Source of the DNA: Avena insularis
Taxonomy: Eukaryota > Streptophyta > Magnoliopsida > Poales > Poaceae
Assembly (NCBI GenBank): GCA_023614405.1
Contig: CM042689.1
Coordinates: 328,142,305 to 328,206,304, forward strand
Length of the DNA stretch: 64,000 bases
Reading direction: 5' to 3'
Of the stretch, positions 24,782 through 36,205 are shown in pieces. A program made the translations under genes and the position numbers. How positions within the stretch are numbered: position 1 is the first letter of the stretch; each line of letters opens with the position of its first letter. The notes beneath the pieces are model-generated. The model made no database searches and was not told where the DNA came from. It saw only the letters and a list, made by a program, of their open reading frames with translations.

Positions 24782-25732
24782 GCAAGTGGTGCTTCATATA
24801 ATTTTGTCCCAATATTTTACCTATGCATTAGAAATATTTTGTATAGGTCTTGCATGAATATTTTGCTAAGTATCTATATGCTATGCTTGGGAAATCCTAG
24901 TAGTTGTAGAAATGATAGAATTTCCTTTAAGTTAAGCTACTTGTTATTGCCATGCTTAGCCTAGCTAATAGCAACCAAGGGTGGAATATATTCATGCTAT
25001 GATAAATATTTCTAAGTCTTTGACTTATGTTTTGCTTAATAAAACAACTAAGTGAATGAAACACCTGGGTGGAATGGAAAGAATGGTTTGTGTTGAGTGG
25101 TTACACAAGGCCCATTTCTATGGTTTACCTTGTGTATCTCACTTGTGGAAAGCCACCTAGGAACAAAGGGATTTGAGATGCCAAATGTTAAGAAGCTTCT
25201 AGTGCAGCCACATGGCATTATGGGCTCTACCTGGATCATATAGGTTGCAATAACTTAGCCATTTGGAAAGTTGGTGGTAGTGGGATGATAGGTTGGAACG
25301 CGTCCATTTGGTCTAAGGGAAGGCTTATGAAAGGTCCTGTCTTGGTGAAAATCAAGTCTTGTGGGGAAAGTGCACAACCTCTGCAGATGGAAGAATCTAA
25401 GTATTTAGCCATTTCCCTGGTATTGGACAATTTGAGCATCAAGACATGGAAGATATCAAGAATCTCCTCATCCCAATTTTCTAAGTTAAAACATGTGGTT
25501 GAACAAGGGTGAAGGTTCACCAATTTATATTGGTGGTTCCTTGGGAAAGTTTTGTCAAAGAAAAACTTAGTGTTTACATCTAATAGGTAAAACCTATTTT
25601 GAGCAAAGCAAGCCTAAGCTACACTTAGCCAAATTCATGTAGTAACTAGATGTTAATATTCTACTAAGGTATCACTTGCCAATACTATTCCAATGTATTG
25701 ACCCACTGTGGCTGTAACTTGTGATGTTGCAG

Positions 25733-25752
25733 GTTACTCTGATGATGATTAG
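25733..25752 (+). other. Terminal exon-like LTR segment, element B
   Basis: Follows GTGATGTTGCAG. Read in the phase continuing from the mini-exon it gives YSDDD and then TAG; D gives YSDED and then TAG. The copy in the 3' LTR is 39129-39148. Confidence 0.4.
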
Positions 25753-26010
25753 GGGTTATGAGTCTACACTCAACATGCTTGCCTGTGGCACATGAAGATG
25801 AAGACTTTATTTACATTGTTATGATTAAACTCTTGTATTAGGACTATGGCCATGGAGTTGTAAAATACTATGTTGTCTCTAGAATGACGATGTAATAATG
25901 ACCTTTGTTTCTATGTACTTCATCTTAAACTGTGGATGCTAGCAATTGATCCAGGGACTAGCATTGCAATCACAGGGATCCTTACCTTTATAAGAGTGGG
26001 ATCTTACAGA

Positions 26011-26022
26011 TGGTATCAGAGC
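26011..26022 (+). other. Element B primer binding site
   Basis: TGGTATCAGAGC lies two bases after the LTR end, followed by ACTGTGTTGCCTGTAGG as in A. Initiator tRNA-Met type. Confidence 0.9.
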
Positions 26023-26161
26023 ACTGTGTTGCCTGTAGGATTATGACCCTAGGATTGGATTAGAAACCACTAAGGAAAAATTTCAACACTTTGAAAATTT
26101 TCTACACTTGTCTTTTCTTCTCGTAAACTTTTCTAATCTTCTTTCTCATCTCTATTTGTAG

Positions 26162-26659
26162 ATGAACTCCATCAACGAAGCCGTAAGGAAGGGACCACTC
26201 ATGACCATGACTTTGGAGTGTGAGACTGAATTTCCAAAAGCCCTCAAGAACCTTATGGTTACCATGGGGATACATGGTGCAGATGTGTACAAAGTTTTCC
26301 CTGTGATGGATGAAGGAGAGGAGTATTGGTGGGTGCAACTTCACTTGTACAAAAACAAGGAAGACAACCACAAGGAATCAGGATTTTGCATGGTCACCAA
26401 CTCAGTAATGCACACCACATTCTTTGACTCTGCAAGAGATGCAACTTGGAAGGCCATCAAAGAGCTTGGTGATAGACTCAAGTGCAGAATGCTTAACACC
26501 CAAAATGACCTTAGGAAAGAAAAGAAACATACCCAAGAGTTGGAGACTACCAACCAAAAACTAAGGGAAGACATCATAGACTTGATTTGGGAATCTTGTG
26601 AACAAGATAGACAGATGGCTACTAAGGATGCTTTGATAGCCATTTTGTCTAGTGAGTGA
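26162..26659 (+). CDS. Extra frame 1 of element B, intact, unknown function
   Basis: 165 codons with no stop, the only undamaged frame in B. The start follows CTCATCTCTATTTGTAG directly. The N-terminal half contains EEYWWVQLHLYKNKEDNHKE and SARDATWKAIKELGDRL, a pattern of short strands followed by an amphipathic helix. The C-terminal half is a charged coiled coil (NDLRKEKKHTQELETT, REDIIDLIWES). D encodes a close relative at 58738-59244 on the minus strand. A resemblance of the first half to the double-stranded-RNA-binding fold is only my impression. I do not recognise the family. Confidence 0.65.
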   Translation: MNSINEAVRKGPLMTMTLECETEFPKALKNLMVTMGIHGADVYKVFPVMDEGEEYWWVQLHLYKNKEDNHKESGFCMVTNSVMHTTFFDSARDATWKAIKELGDRLKCRMLNTQNDLRKEKKHTQELETTNQKLREDIIDLIWESCEQDRQMATKDALIAILSSE

Positions 26660-26871
26660 GGGTTGTAATGTACTTCGTTAGTTGGACCACCACACTTATC
26701 GTTTTATTTCCAATTTTTTTGTCTAAGTTATGTTGAACCTTGGATGCTTGAAATGGATTTATGTATGCCATGACTTGTGTGTTTGATTGCCAAAGATATG
26801 CATGTGATGCTTTGTCTTGTGATTTATCTCTATTGATGTTGATTCTAACTTGTCTTTATCTTATAAAATAG

Positions 26872-27657
26872 ATGCCTAATGTTACTATCAGCACGACTGA
26901 AGAGTTCAAGGGAACTCGTTTTGGCACTCGTCTTATTGAGCTCACTAGTGTGCTCAATCTTCCGCTCCCTAGCATCATGATGCTTCCCGTCACCAAGTTT
27001 GAGAGGAAGGACCTTTGGGGGTTCAAAGTTACCCAGCCAGGACGCTAGACTGAGCTAGCCATGGAGGCTATCACTTTCAAGCTGATGCATGACGACAAGG
27101 AGAGAGGCTTAGAGGTAGTCATGCAAGATTTACTTGGGCGTCTGTTAGGGAGGCACTCCAGGGAGCTTAGAGGTACTAACTTTCACGCCTTCAGAAGACG
27201 CGACGAGGAGGGTGAGGCTATTGAGTTCGAGGATGTTGCTAGAGAGATGGCAGAGCCGATTCGTCTGTACCTTCAGGACCTAGAGGTTCTTCTTAGGCAC
27301 CTAGATACGGATAGGACCAACGTCATGCTTAGCAATGAGAAGGACAAGCTCTTCGCAGAGCAAGACGAGATAGTCAAGGAAATGGAGGCCAAGTTTGAGA
27401 GCTAGGACATGAAGTTCAAGAGCCAAGAGAAAAGAGTCCAAGACAGCAACAAGAGGATTCGAGAGATGAATGTAGAACTAGAGGCCAAGGACTTCGAGCT
27501 CGAGCATCAGCAGGGTGTGATTGAGAGACTTCGATCACAGAAGAGGGCTCTCAAAGCCAAGATAGAGGCCTTGACTACCAATGTCGAGGAATACAAGACC
27601 GCTATGGAGAATGCAGGTCTTACACTTGTTGATGAGGAGGTTGATGCAGAGGAGTAG
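26872..27657 (+). pseudogene. Extra frame 2 of element B: coiled-coil protein, two stops
   Basis: About 261 codons. The start follows CTTATAAAATAG. The N-terminal domain holds TEEFKGTRFGTRLIEL and TKFERKDLWGFKV. A conserved block follows (ITFKLMHDDKERGLEVVM, RGTNFHAFRRRDEEGE). A long coiled coil, rich in Lys/Glu/Gln, runs over about the last 130 residues. TAG stops are at 27046-27048 and 27403-27405. Compared with D it lacks 8 residues near 27340, an in-frame 24-base deletion. It ends in acidic residues (DEEVDAEE). C's extra frame shares the conserved block, so all three Tekay elements here carry one protein family upstream of gag. Function is unknown. Confidence 0.65.
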
Positions 27658-27883
27658 TGATGAATACTCATTTATCTTTCATTTACCATGCTTATGATTA
27701 TTGAGTCGCAATGACCATCCAACATGTGGATGGCTTGCTTTGGTGTGTTTACCTTTTCAAACTTGTTGATTATGTCGTTGAACTTTATCTTATTTTTATG
27801 TTGATTTGGTGATTTTCTATGTGATGTTTTGTGCATAATAAGCATCTATGGGTATCTCATTCTTATCCTTATGAAAACCACAT

Positions 27884-28966
27884 ATGCCTCCTCGACGTGT
27901 CAACCCCAACCCGAACAACAACAATGTCACCCCGAGATGCAGCAACTGATGACAGCACAGGCACAACTGATGCAGATGATGACCACTTTCATGCAGAATC
28001 AGAAGAACAACAACAACAATAATAACAACAACAATCAGAACAATCCACCAGGTTTTGACATGCTCACCAGATTCCTAAGACCGAGGCCTGCAAAGTTCTC
28101 AGGAACTACTGATCCCATGGTGGCCAATGATTGGCTGCGTTCGGTGAACAAGGATTTGGTAATTGTCGGCTGCACCGACGAAGAGAAAGTCAGGTTTGTA
28201 GCACACCTGTTGGAAGGACCAGCAACTACTTGGTGGGATAACTTCCAGATCACCACTCCCATTGAGGATGTGACCTGGGCTATCTTTGAAGATGGTTTTC
28301 GTACAACTCACAACTCATCTGGAGTGATGAGTTTGAAGAAGAAGGAGTTCCATAACCTGAAGCAGCGCCACCGCAACGTGGCTTAATATATTGAGGAGTT
28401 CAACAATCTGGCGCGTTATGCACCGGATGAAGTTGATACCGATGCCAAGAGGAAATAGAAGTTCCTCGAAGGACTGAACGATGAACTGAATCTAGAGTTA
28501 TCTGTGGCCTATGTCCACACCTACCAATCCCTTTGTGACAAGGCTACCATCTTGGAGAACAAGATGAAACAGGTTGAAATCAGAAAGAGGAAGCACAGCT
28601 CTGACAAGCACAGCTCGGGATCGTCTCACAAGCGTTCCCATTATGATGATAGTGGGAGTTCCGGATCCCACAAGCATGGGAAGTACAACAGCCACCATAA
28701 CCACAACCGCCATCATGACAACAAGCATCACCGTAGTCATGACAATGAAAAGTAGAAGAACCACAAGGGTGGATACAAGAGCCACCACAATGGAAGTGGA
28801 AGTGGTAGTGGAAGCCAGCCTGTCAAGAAGGATCTCAGTCAAGTTGAATGCTTCAAGTGTAAGAAGATGGGGCATTATGCAAATGAGTGCCCAGAAAAGA
28901 AGGTTGAAGGTGCCAACAAGCCCAACCCTTTCCAAAAGGGACAGGTGAACCACATCAATGTGGAAG
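27884..28966 (+). pseudogene. gag: Element B gag, frameshift and three stops
   Basis: Begins MPPRRVNPNPNNNN. A missing base near 27930 shifts the frame. An Asn-rich tract, the Gag core (ATTWWDNF, KQRHRNVA), a Ser/His/Lys-rich region (about 28600-28800) and the CCHC knuckle ([14 protein letters not shown]) follow. Stops: TAA 28384-28386, TAG 28456-28458, TAG 28753-28755. Gag and Pol share one frame after 28756, so this was a single polyprotein. The start is not directly after an AG, unlike A and D. Confidence 0.85.
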
Positions 28967-30672
28967 AGATCTATGAGGAACCTGATGCTGTGGCTGGTAA
29001 GTTCAAACTCAATTCTGTTCCAGCACTTGTTCTTTTTGATACTGGCGCATCGCATTCATTCATATCAAGAGCATTTGTTGAAACAAATGAACTTCCAGTT
29101 GAAACTATTGGGTGTCCTATAAAAGTAAGTTCTCCTGGTGGAGAAATGATAGTGAACTCAGGATGTCATGACCTAGTCATAGAGTTTGGGAAGTATAAGT
29201 TTCCCGTTAATCTAATAATCCTAAATTCCCAAGGATTGGATGTCATTTTGGGAATGGACTGGATGACTAAGTATAAGGGAGTACTAGATTGTGCCAATCA
29301 TACTGTCACTCTCACAACCCCGGATAATAAAAGGATTAGATTCAATACTAACTTTGAATCAAAAGGGAGTAAGTTAAATTCTCTTAAGGGGGTTAGCATA
29401 GACAATGTGCCAATTGTGAGAGAATATCCGGATGTGTTTCCGGAAGAATTGTCGGGAATGCCACCAGATAGAGATGTGGAATTTCTGATTGACTTGCTGC
29501 CAGGATCAGGACCAATAGCAAAGAGACCTTATAAGATGTCAGTTGATGAGTTGAAAGAACTCAACAAACAACTTGGAGAACAGTTGCAGAAAGAATTTAT
29601 TCAACCAAGTTCTTCATCTTGGGGAGCACCAGTCTTGTTTGTGGAAAAGAAAGATAGAAGTCAAAGGTTATGCATAGATTATCGTTCACTCAATGAGGTG
29701 ACTATCAAGAACAAATATCCTTTGCCCAGAATTAATGACTTGTTTGATCATATAGAAGGAGCCTGTGTGTTCTCAAAGATTGATCTCCGGTCAGGTTATT
29801 TTCAGCTTAAAATAAGGGAACAAGGCATACCTAAGACAACTTTCACCACTAGGTATGGATTGTATGAGTATACAGTGATGCCATTTGGTTTGACCAATGC
29901 ACCAGCTTACTTCATGAATATGATGAACAAGGTGTTCATGGAGTTCCTTGACAAGTTTGTTGTTGTTTTCATCAATGACATTTTGATCTACTCCAAGAGC
30001 AAATAAGAGCATGATGGACATTTGCGTTTGATACTTGAGAAGCTTAGAGAGCATAAGTTGTATGCCAAATTCAGCAAGTGTGAATTCTGGTTGAATGAAG
30101 TTGGATTTCTTGGACACGTTGTGTCAGGATATGGTGTAGCAGTTGATCCCGCAAAAGTGTCAGCTATAACTGAATGGGAATCTCCTAAGTCAGTGAAGGA
30201 AGTTTGTAGTTTCCTTGGCTTGGCAGGATACTACAGAAGATTCATTGAGAATTTCTCCAAGGTAGCTAAGCCAATGATGGAGTTACTAAAGAAAGACAAG
30301 AAATTTGCTTGGTCTGAAGGATGTGAACTCAGTTTCCAAGAATTGAAGAAGAGACTAGTGACAGCACCAGTCCTATGTCTGCCAGATTTGGAGAAAGATC
30401 TCCAAGTGTATTGTGATGCATCTCATCATGGATTAGGTGCAGTTCTAATGCAAGAAGGGAAAGTTGTGGCTTATGCCTCGAGACAACTCAAAACTCATGA
30501 GGTAAATTATCCTACTCATGATTTAGAGTTAGCCTATGTTGTCCATGCACTTAAAACATGGAGACATTATCTTTTGGGAAAGCGATGTGGAGTGTTCGCA
30601 GATCATAAAAGTTTGAAGTATATCTTCACTCAGAAAGAAATTGACATGAGACAAAGAAGATGGCTAGAACTC
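28867..30672 (+). pseudogene. pol: Element B protease, RT and first part of RNase H
   Basis: Protease: DTGAS at 29038-29052, then [64 protein letters not shown]. The active site reads FIND at 29971-29979 region instead of FIDD, so a catalytic Asp has become Asn. TAA at 30004-30006 follows. RNase H starts with [12 protein letters not shown] and HDLELA and reaches RQRRWLEL, where a solo LTR interrupts it at 30673. Apart from these lesions the frame is open. The region is closely similar to D's polyprotein. Confidence 0.88.
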
Positions 30673-33600
30673 TGTAAGGTTCCCAACCTTTAATAAGGTA
30701 GAGATCCCTGTGTTTACAATGCTAGTCCCTGGATCAATAGCTAGCATCCACAGTTAAGATGTAATATCGAGAAACAAAGGTCATAATACAACTTTATAAC
30801 CAGGAATAACATAATTTATTACATCTTACATAGCTCATTTGGCTATTACATTACATTGCAGCAGAATATCTATAAGCATGGGGTCCTTCATCTTCAAAGT
30901 GCCACAAGCAGACATGTTGGTTGTAGGCTTGTAATCCTAATCAATCAACTTCACTAAAATCAATCAAACCTGCAACATAACAAGTTACAGCCACAAGGGT
31001 CAATACATTTGAATTGTATTGGCAAGTGATACTATGGTAGTATAGTGGAGTCTATCATCTATATGCATTTGGCAAGGTGGAGCTTAGGCTTGCATTGCTC
31101 AAAAATAGATTTTTCTCATCCTTTGAAAACTCTAAGTTTTTGCTTTGACAAAATCTTTCCCAAGGCATCTCCCAATAGAAATTGGTGATCCTTTCAACCC
31201 TTGTTCACCCACAAGTTTTTAACTTAGAAATTTGGATGATGAGATTCTTGATAGCTTCAATGTCTTGATGCTCAACTTGTCCTTTTCCACGGACATGGCT
31301 AAGTACTTAGATTTTACACTCTGTAGAGGTGGTGCACTTTCCCCACAAGACTTGGTTTCCCAAGACAAGATCTTTCAGAAGCCTTCCCTTAGACCAGAAT
31401 GGACGCGTTCCAACCTATCATCCCCTACCACCAACTGTCCATTTGGCTAAGTTATTGCAACCTATATGATCCAGGCAGAGCCCATATTGCCAAGTGGCTG
31501 CACTTGAAGCTTCTCAACACTTGACATATCAAATCTCTTTGTTCCTGGGTGGCCATCCACATGTGAGATACACAAGGTAAACCATAAACATGGGCCTTGT
31601 GTAACCACTCAACCAAAATCCACCAAGCAATTACCATTCCACCCAGGTGATTCATTAACTTAGTTGTTTTATTAAACAAAAACACAAGTCCTCAGACTTA
31701 GAAATTTTTCCATAGTATGAATGTATATTCCACCCTTGTTTTCTATTAGCTAAGCTAAGCTTGATAGTAGTAGGTAATCTTAACTTAGGAAACTTTCCAC
31801 TAAGGTTTCATCTACTAGGATTTCCCATAGCATGGTTTATACTTAGCAAAAATTCCATGCAAGTTTTACTTAGAAAAATCACTAATGCATAGTGAAAGTA
31901 ATGGGACAAAAGTATGAAGCATCACTTGCCTTTTTGGTAGAGGGTATAAGTTCACTCCTTGTCCTTGCAACAATCACACTCTTCAAGTCACTACAATTCA
32001 ATCAAGCAAGGCACAAACTCAATCTACCAATCAAGCAAAACATCACATAAAATCATAGAACCAAGATAATGCATGCAAGCATGCCAAGGATTGTTTTATT
32101 TGGAAAAGTGGTTCCTAATGGGTCATGAACACTTGAAAACACCTAATGGTCATTTTATAAAGTGGCAAAGTCATTTGCAAAAAGGTTTCACTTTATAAAC
32201 TATTTTTAAAACAAGGTATCATTTTATGTGGTGTAGAAATGTTTTTACTAAGGCATTAATCTATAGGATTCACATGTTTTCAAACCATAAAACTTTGTGT
32301 TTAGGGTCAGAGAGTTTAAAACAAAACATTTCCCAAAGGTTTTCCTTCAAAACCATTTTTAATAAATAAACTATATTTTTATTTGACTAGAATTGGTTTT
32401 AAATCAAAGAATCATTCTTCTCCTTCACCAAATATATTTTTGAAACCACAAAGTGTTTCCTAGGGTCAGTAGGTTCAATTCACACCATTTGCCAAAGATT
32501 TTATCCCCAAAAACATTTTTGATCAATTTTTATAATCTAAACAAGCATACAAATGTTTCTGCAAAAACAAACATTTTTCTAGAAGCTTTTTACTAAACAA
32601 ATGGCATGGTTGGCTAGGGTTTGTTCCACTGATTCCATTGGTATAAATTTTGCAAATTTTGGACGTGTGGATCAAAAGTTACAAGGGTTTCAAGTTTGCA
32701 TCTAAATTTGATTTCAAAATTCTGTTTTAAATCGTCTGGTGCCACGCGGCGTAATATGACTGGCCGGTACCGGTTCGCACGGATCGCGCAACTACAGCCA
32801 TTGGATTTAAGCAGATCGCACGGCGCTGAGAGGCTACTTACCTCTTCGCCTAGCTTCTATCACGTTCGTCCGATCTAGATCCTACGAACACGACTGCTTG
32901 GTCAACAACGGGCGGCGCTGTGCGGCGGCTGGCGGCGGCGACGCTCAGGCGGTGGCGGTTCTGGCGATGCAGGAAGCAAGGAGGAAGGGGAAGGTGCTCA
33001 CCGTGCTCAGGGGATCGTGGCGATGCTCAAAGTGGTTGCGAGGAGGCGAGGGGCGCACTGGGGCGGAACTAATCGCTCGCCGGAGACGTCGTCGGTGTCA
33101 GTTGGTTCTGTTCATTGTCGGGGCGATGTTGCAGATCGTCCTAAGACAATATAAGAGCATGGTCAGATGCAGGAGAGTGTGGCGAGTGTGGGAGCGTGAA
33201 CGAGGCGTGCGTGATCTCTTACCAGGAAGGTCGGGAGAGAGAGCCTTGAGCATGGCGCTCGGAGTTTGTCGTAGTCGAGGTTCTGGGGCGCCCGCGGTTG
33301 AACGAAAGGCACAGGCAGATGCGCCTGGAAGTGGGGATCACGACGGTGTGCTTAGGAAGGCAAGGGGTGGTGAGGTTCTGCCGGAATTTACCGGAGATGC
33401 TCGTCGGAGCAGTGGTGGTGCGAGCTCGAATTGAGGCAGCCTAGGGGCAGAGAGGGGGAGCTATCTGGGGGAAAATGGAGAGAAGACGCAAGCGGTTAAA
33501 TGGGTGCGGTTACTGGGAGGAATCAAGAGCGTATTCAACGCCGGCGTAAATGGCAGCAACGGCAGGCGGTGTCTGCGCGAGGAAGATGATGACAAGGCAG

Positions 33601-34518
33601 TGTGGGACCTTGCTGTCAGCGAGGGAGTGAGAGGGAAAAAGGGTCCACTCATTAGTCGCTTTGCAGGTGTGTGTTTAGGTAGAAAACGCTTCGCGCGTGG
33701 GGAAAAGAAGCTGGGCTGGAGTTGGGCTTCCTGGGCCAGGTGGGTTGGGTCAGGTTTGTTTCCATTTTTTTTCTTCCTGAATGTTTTATCCTTTTCTATT
33801 TCTATTTTCTGTTTTGAATTTCAAACAACAAATCGAACACTCAAAAGAATTCAAACATTCATCACACTTTGCAATTGAATTTGGTTCTGTTTAACAACAT
33901 AAACCAAAGTCTCAAAAATAAAATAATATTTTTATTTTAGGGTCCATTATAATTAAATAAAATGGACATTAGTTATTAAATCAAATGGGTTTTAATTTAT
34001 TTAAATATCCATTTGAAATCTAAATATTTTCAAAACCAAATCAGTAGGTTTTATTTGAGAATATAAAATACTTGGAAAACTTGTTTAAAATAAATAACAA
34101 GTTTTAGTGTTTAATTAAAATAGTAAAACCTTTTATTTTTAAATAAACTTGGATATTAAATCCTTATTATTTTATTTAAATAAACTTTTACTCTTTTAAT
34201 CAAAACAAAACATTTTATTTCAAAATATTGGCCAAGGTTTAATTTGGCTCTATAAAATAATCTTTATTTACAAATCCACCTTTTCTTTTGAAAACCAAAT
34301 CCTTTTATTAAAAGATTCAAAAATAGTAATTTTAAATATTTTTAAGTCTATTGCTTATTTATATTTTTAAATTCCTTTAGGATTTTATTTGATCAAAATA
34401 GGTTTGGAGGTTTCCAATTGGATTCAAAAAGTTTCTTCTCACCCTGAAAATCAACAAAGTTTTATTTTATTCATTTATTTTTCACATTACAAGATTTGGA
34501 AAATCTTGGGATGTGACA
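30673..34518 (-). repeat. Solo LTR of the A family inside element B
   Basis: On the minus strand it starts TGTCACATCCCAAGATTTTCC and ends ACCTTACA, matching A's LTR ends. It is 3846 bp and flanked by perfect AACTC duplications (30668-30672, 34519-34523). No internal region is present, so the two LTRs of a former element recombined. It contains the same GC core (about 32730-33720), a donor-like GAGGTAAGTAG (complement, near 32840), a mini-exon at 31930-31990 (61 nt) and a terminal exon at 30941-30969. Removing it rejoins B's RNase H reading frame. Confidence 0.93.
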
Positions 34519-34523
34519 AACTC

Positions 34524-36193
34524 ATCAAGGACTATGACTTAAGTTTGCAATACCACCCCGGTAAAGCAAATGTTGTAGCGGATGCACTAAGCCATAAAGT
34601 ATTTGTGAATGGCCTCACTAAGGGAGAGTTGCTAGATGATCTGTGTGCCCAATTTAGAGACCTCAGATTGGAGATTGTGCCTGAAGGACATCTCATGTCA
34701 TTGGATGTTCAACCCACTTTGTTGGACAAAGTCAAGGAAGCCCAAAAGACGGACAAGGAAATTGAAGAGATTAAGGAAAAGATTGGCAAGGGAAAAGCCA
34801 AAGGATTCCATGAAGACGAACAAGGTACTTTATGGTATGGAAAACGTATCTACGTTCCGCAAGATCCGGAGCTTCGGAAACTGATTTTACAAGAAGCACA
34901 CAACTCACCATATTCCATTCATCCGGGTAACACCAGAATGTACATGGATATGAAGGAAAGATTTTGGTGGAACAATCTCAAGAAAGACATCGCCGAACAT
35001 ATTGCCTTGTGTGATGTATGTAGTAGAGTGAAAGCGGAACATCAGAAACCAGCAGGATTGCTACAACCATTACCTATTCCTGATTGGAAGTGGGACAAGA
35101 TTGGCATGGATTTCATCACCGGACTGCCAAGGACCAGGTCAGGATATGATTCTATTTGGGTAGTAGTGGACCGTCTAACTAAAGTGGCTCATTTCATACC
35201 CGTGAAGACAACCTACACAAGTGCTAAGTTGGCCAAGATCTATATGAATAGGATTGTGTGTCTGCATGGAGTACCCAAGAGTATTGTGTCTGATAGGGGA
35301 ACTCAGTTCACTTCTCATTTCTGGAGGCAACTACATGAATCATTGGGAACGAGATTGGAATTCAGTACTGCTTTTCACTCCTAGACTGATGGACAGACAG
35401 AAAGGACCAACCAGATTTTAGAAGACATTTTGAGGGCATGTGCCCTAGACTATGGAGCTAGTTGGGATGAAAGTCTGCCTTACGCAGAATTCTCTTACAA
35501 TAACAGCTATCAAGCCAGTATTGAGATGGCACCGTTTGAGTTTCTCTATGGGAGAAAGTGTACTACCCCATTGCTATGGAATGGTGTTGGAGAAAGAAAC
35601 TTGTTCGGGCCAGAACTAATCAAAGAGGCTGAAGAGAAAGTCAAGCTAGTAAAGGACAGATTGAAGATAGCACATTCCCGACAGAAGAGCTACGCAGATC
35701 CTAAGCATAGAGAAGTCACCTATGAAGTGGGTGATAGAGCTTATATTAGAGTGTCACCACTTCGTGGAGTGAAGAGATTCGGAGTCAAAGGAAAATTGTC
35801 CCCAAGATATGTCGGACCATTCAAGATCCTGAATCGTAAAGGAGAAGTAGCTTATGAGATTGAATTGCCGGAATCATTGTCTACCGTCCACAATGTGTTT
35901 CATGTGAGTCAGCTAAGAAATGTCATCCAGAGATGGAAGAGACTTCTTTGAAGGATACCATACCTTTGGAAGAGGTCCAGTTGGAAAGTGATCTCACCTA
36001 TGAGGAAAAGCCTGTCAAAATTCTTGAGACTGCAGAAAGAGTTACTCGGACTAAGACTATCAAATTCTGCAAAGTTCAATGGAACCATCATTCCGAAGAA
36101 GAAGCAACATGGGAAAGAGAAGGTGATCTTCGGAAAGACCGCCCTCACCTATTTGCTAGCCAAACTGAATCTCGAGGGCGAGATTCACCTTAA
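34524..36193 (+). pseudogene. Element B end of RNase H, integrase and chromodomain
   Basis: Continues B's frame after the solo LTR with [22 protein letters not shown]. Integrase: zinc-binding HHCC (ending [12 protein letters not shown]), then the DDE core with [34 protein letters not shown] and [16 protein letters not shown] stop at 35382-35384 replaces a Gln codon before TDGQTE. GPY/F-like region: [21 protein letters not shown] one-base deletion near 35919 shifts the frame. The chromodomain (KFCKVQWNHHSEEEATWE) then follows and ends with TAA at 36191-36193. Inactive as it stands. Confidence 0.88.
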
Positions 36194-36205
36194 GGGGGTT
36201 AGATT
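36189..36205 (+). other. Element B polypurine tract
   Basis: CTTAAGGGGGTTAGATT precedes the 3' LTR; it overlaps the stop codon of the polyprotein. D has the same tract on the minus strand at 53029-53045. Confidence 0.8.

Larger units (their letters stand above)
22813..26008 (+). repeat. Element B 5' LTR (3.2 kb)
   Basis: Partner of 36206-39404. The GC-rich core (about 23290-24180) carries several donor-like sites: TTCGGTGAGCC (about 23665), GAGGTAAAACC (about 23829) and TCTGGTAAGCC (about 24056). The mini-exon 24722-24781 and terminal exon 25733-25752 are in the AT-rich tail. Confidence 0.93.

Noticed and set aside
28498..29055. 185-codon minus frame opposite B's gag
   Set aside because: It is the antisense of the His/Ser-rich gag and zinc-knuckle region and has a repetitive hydrophobic translation.
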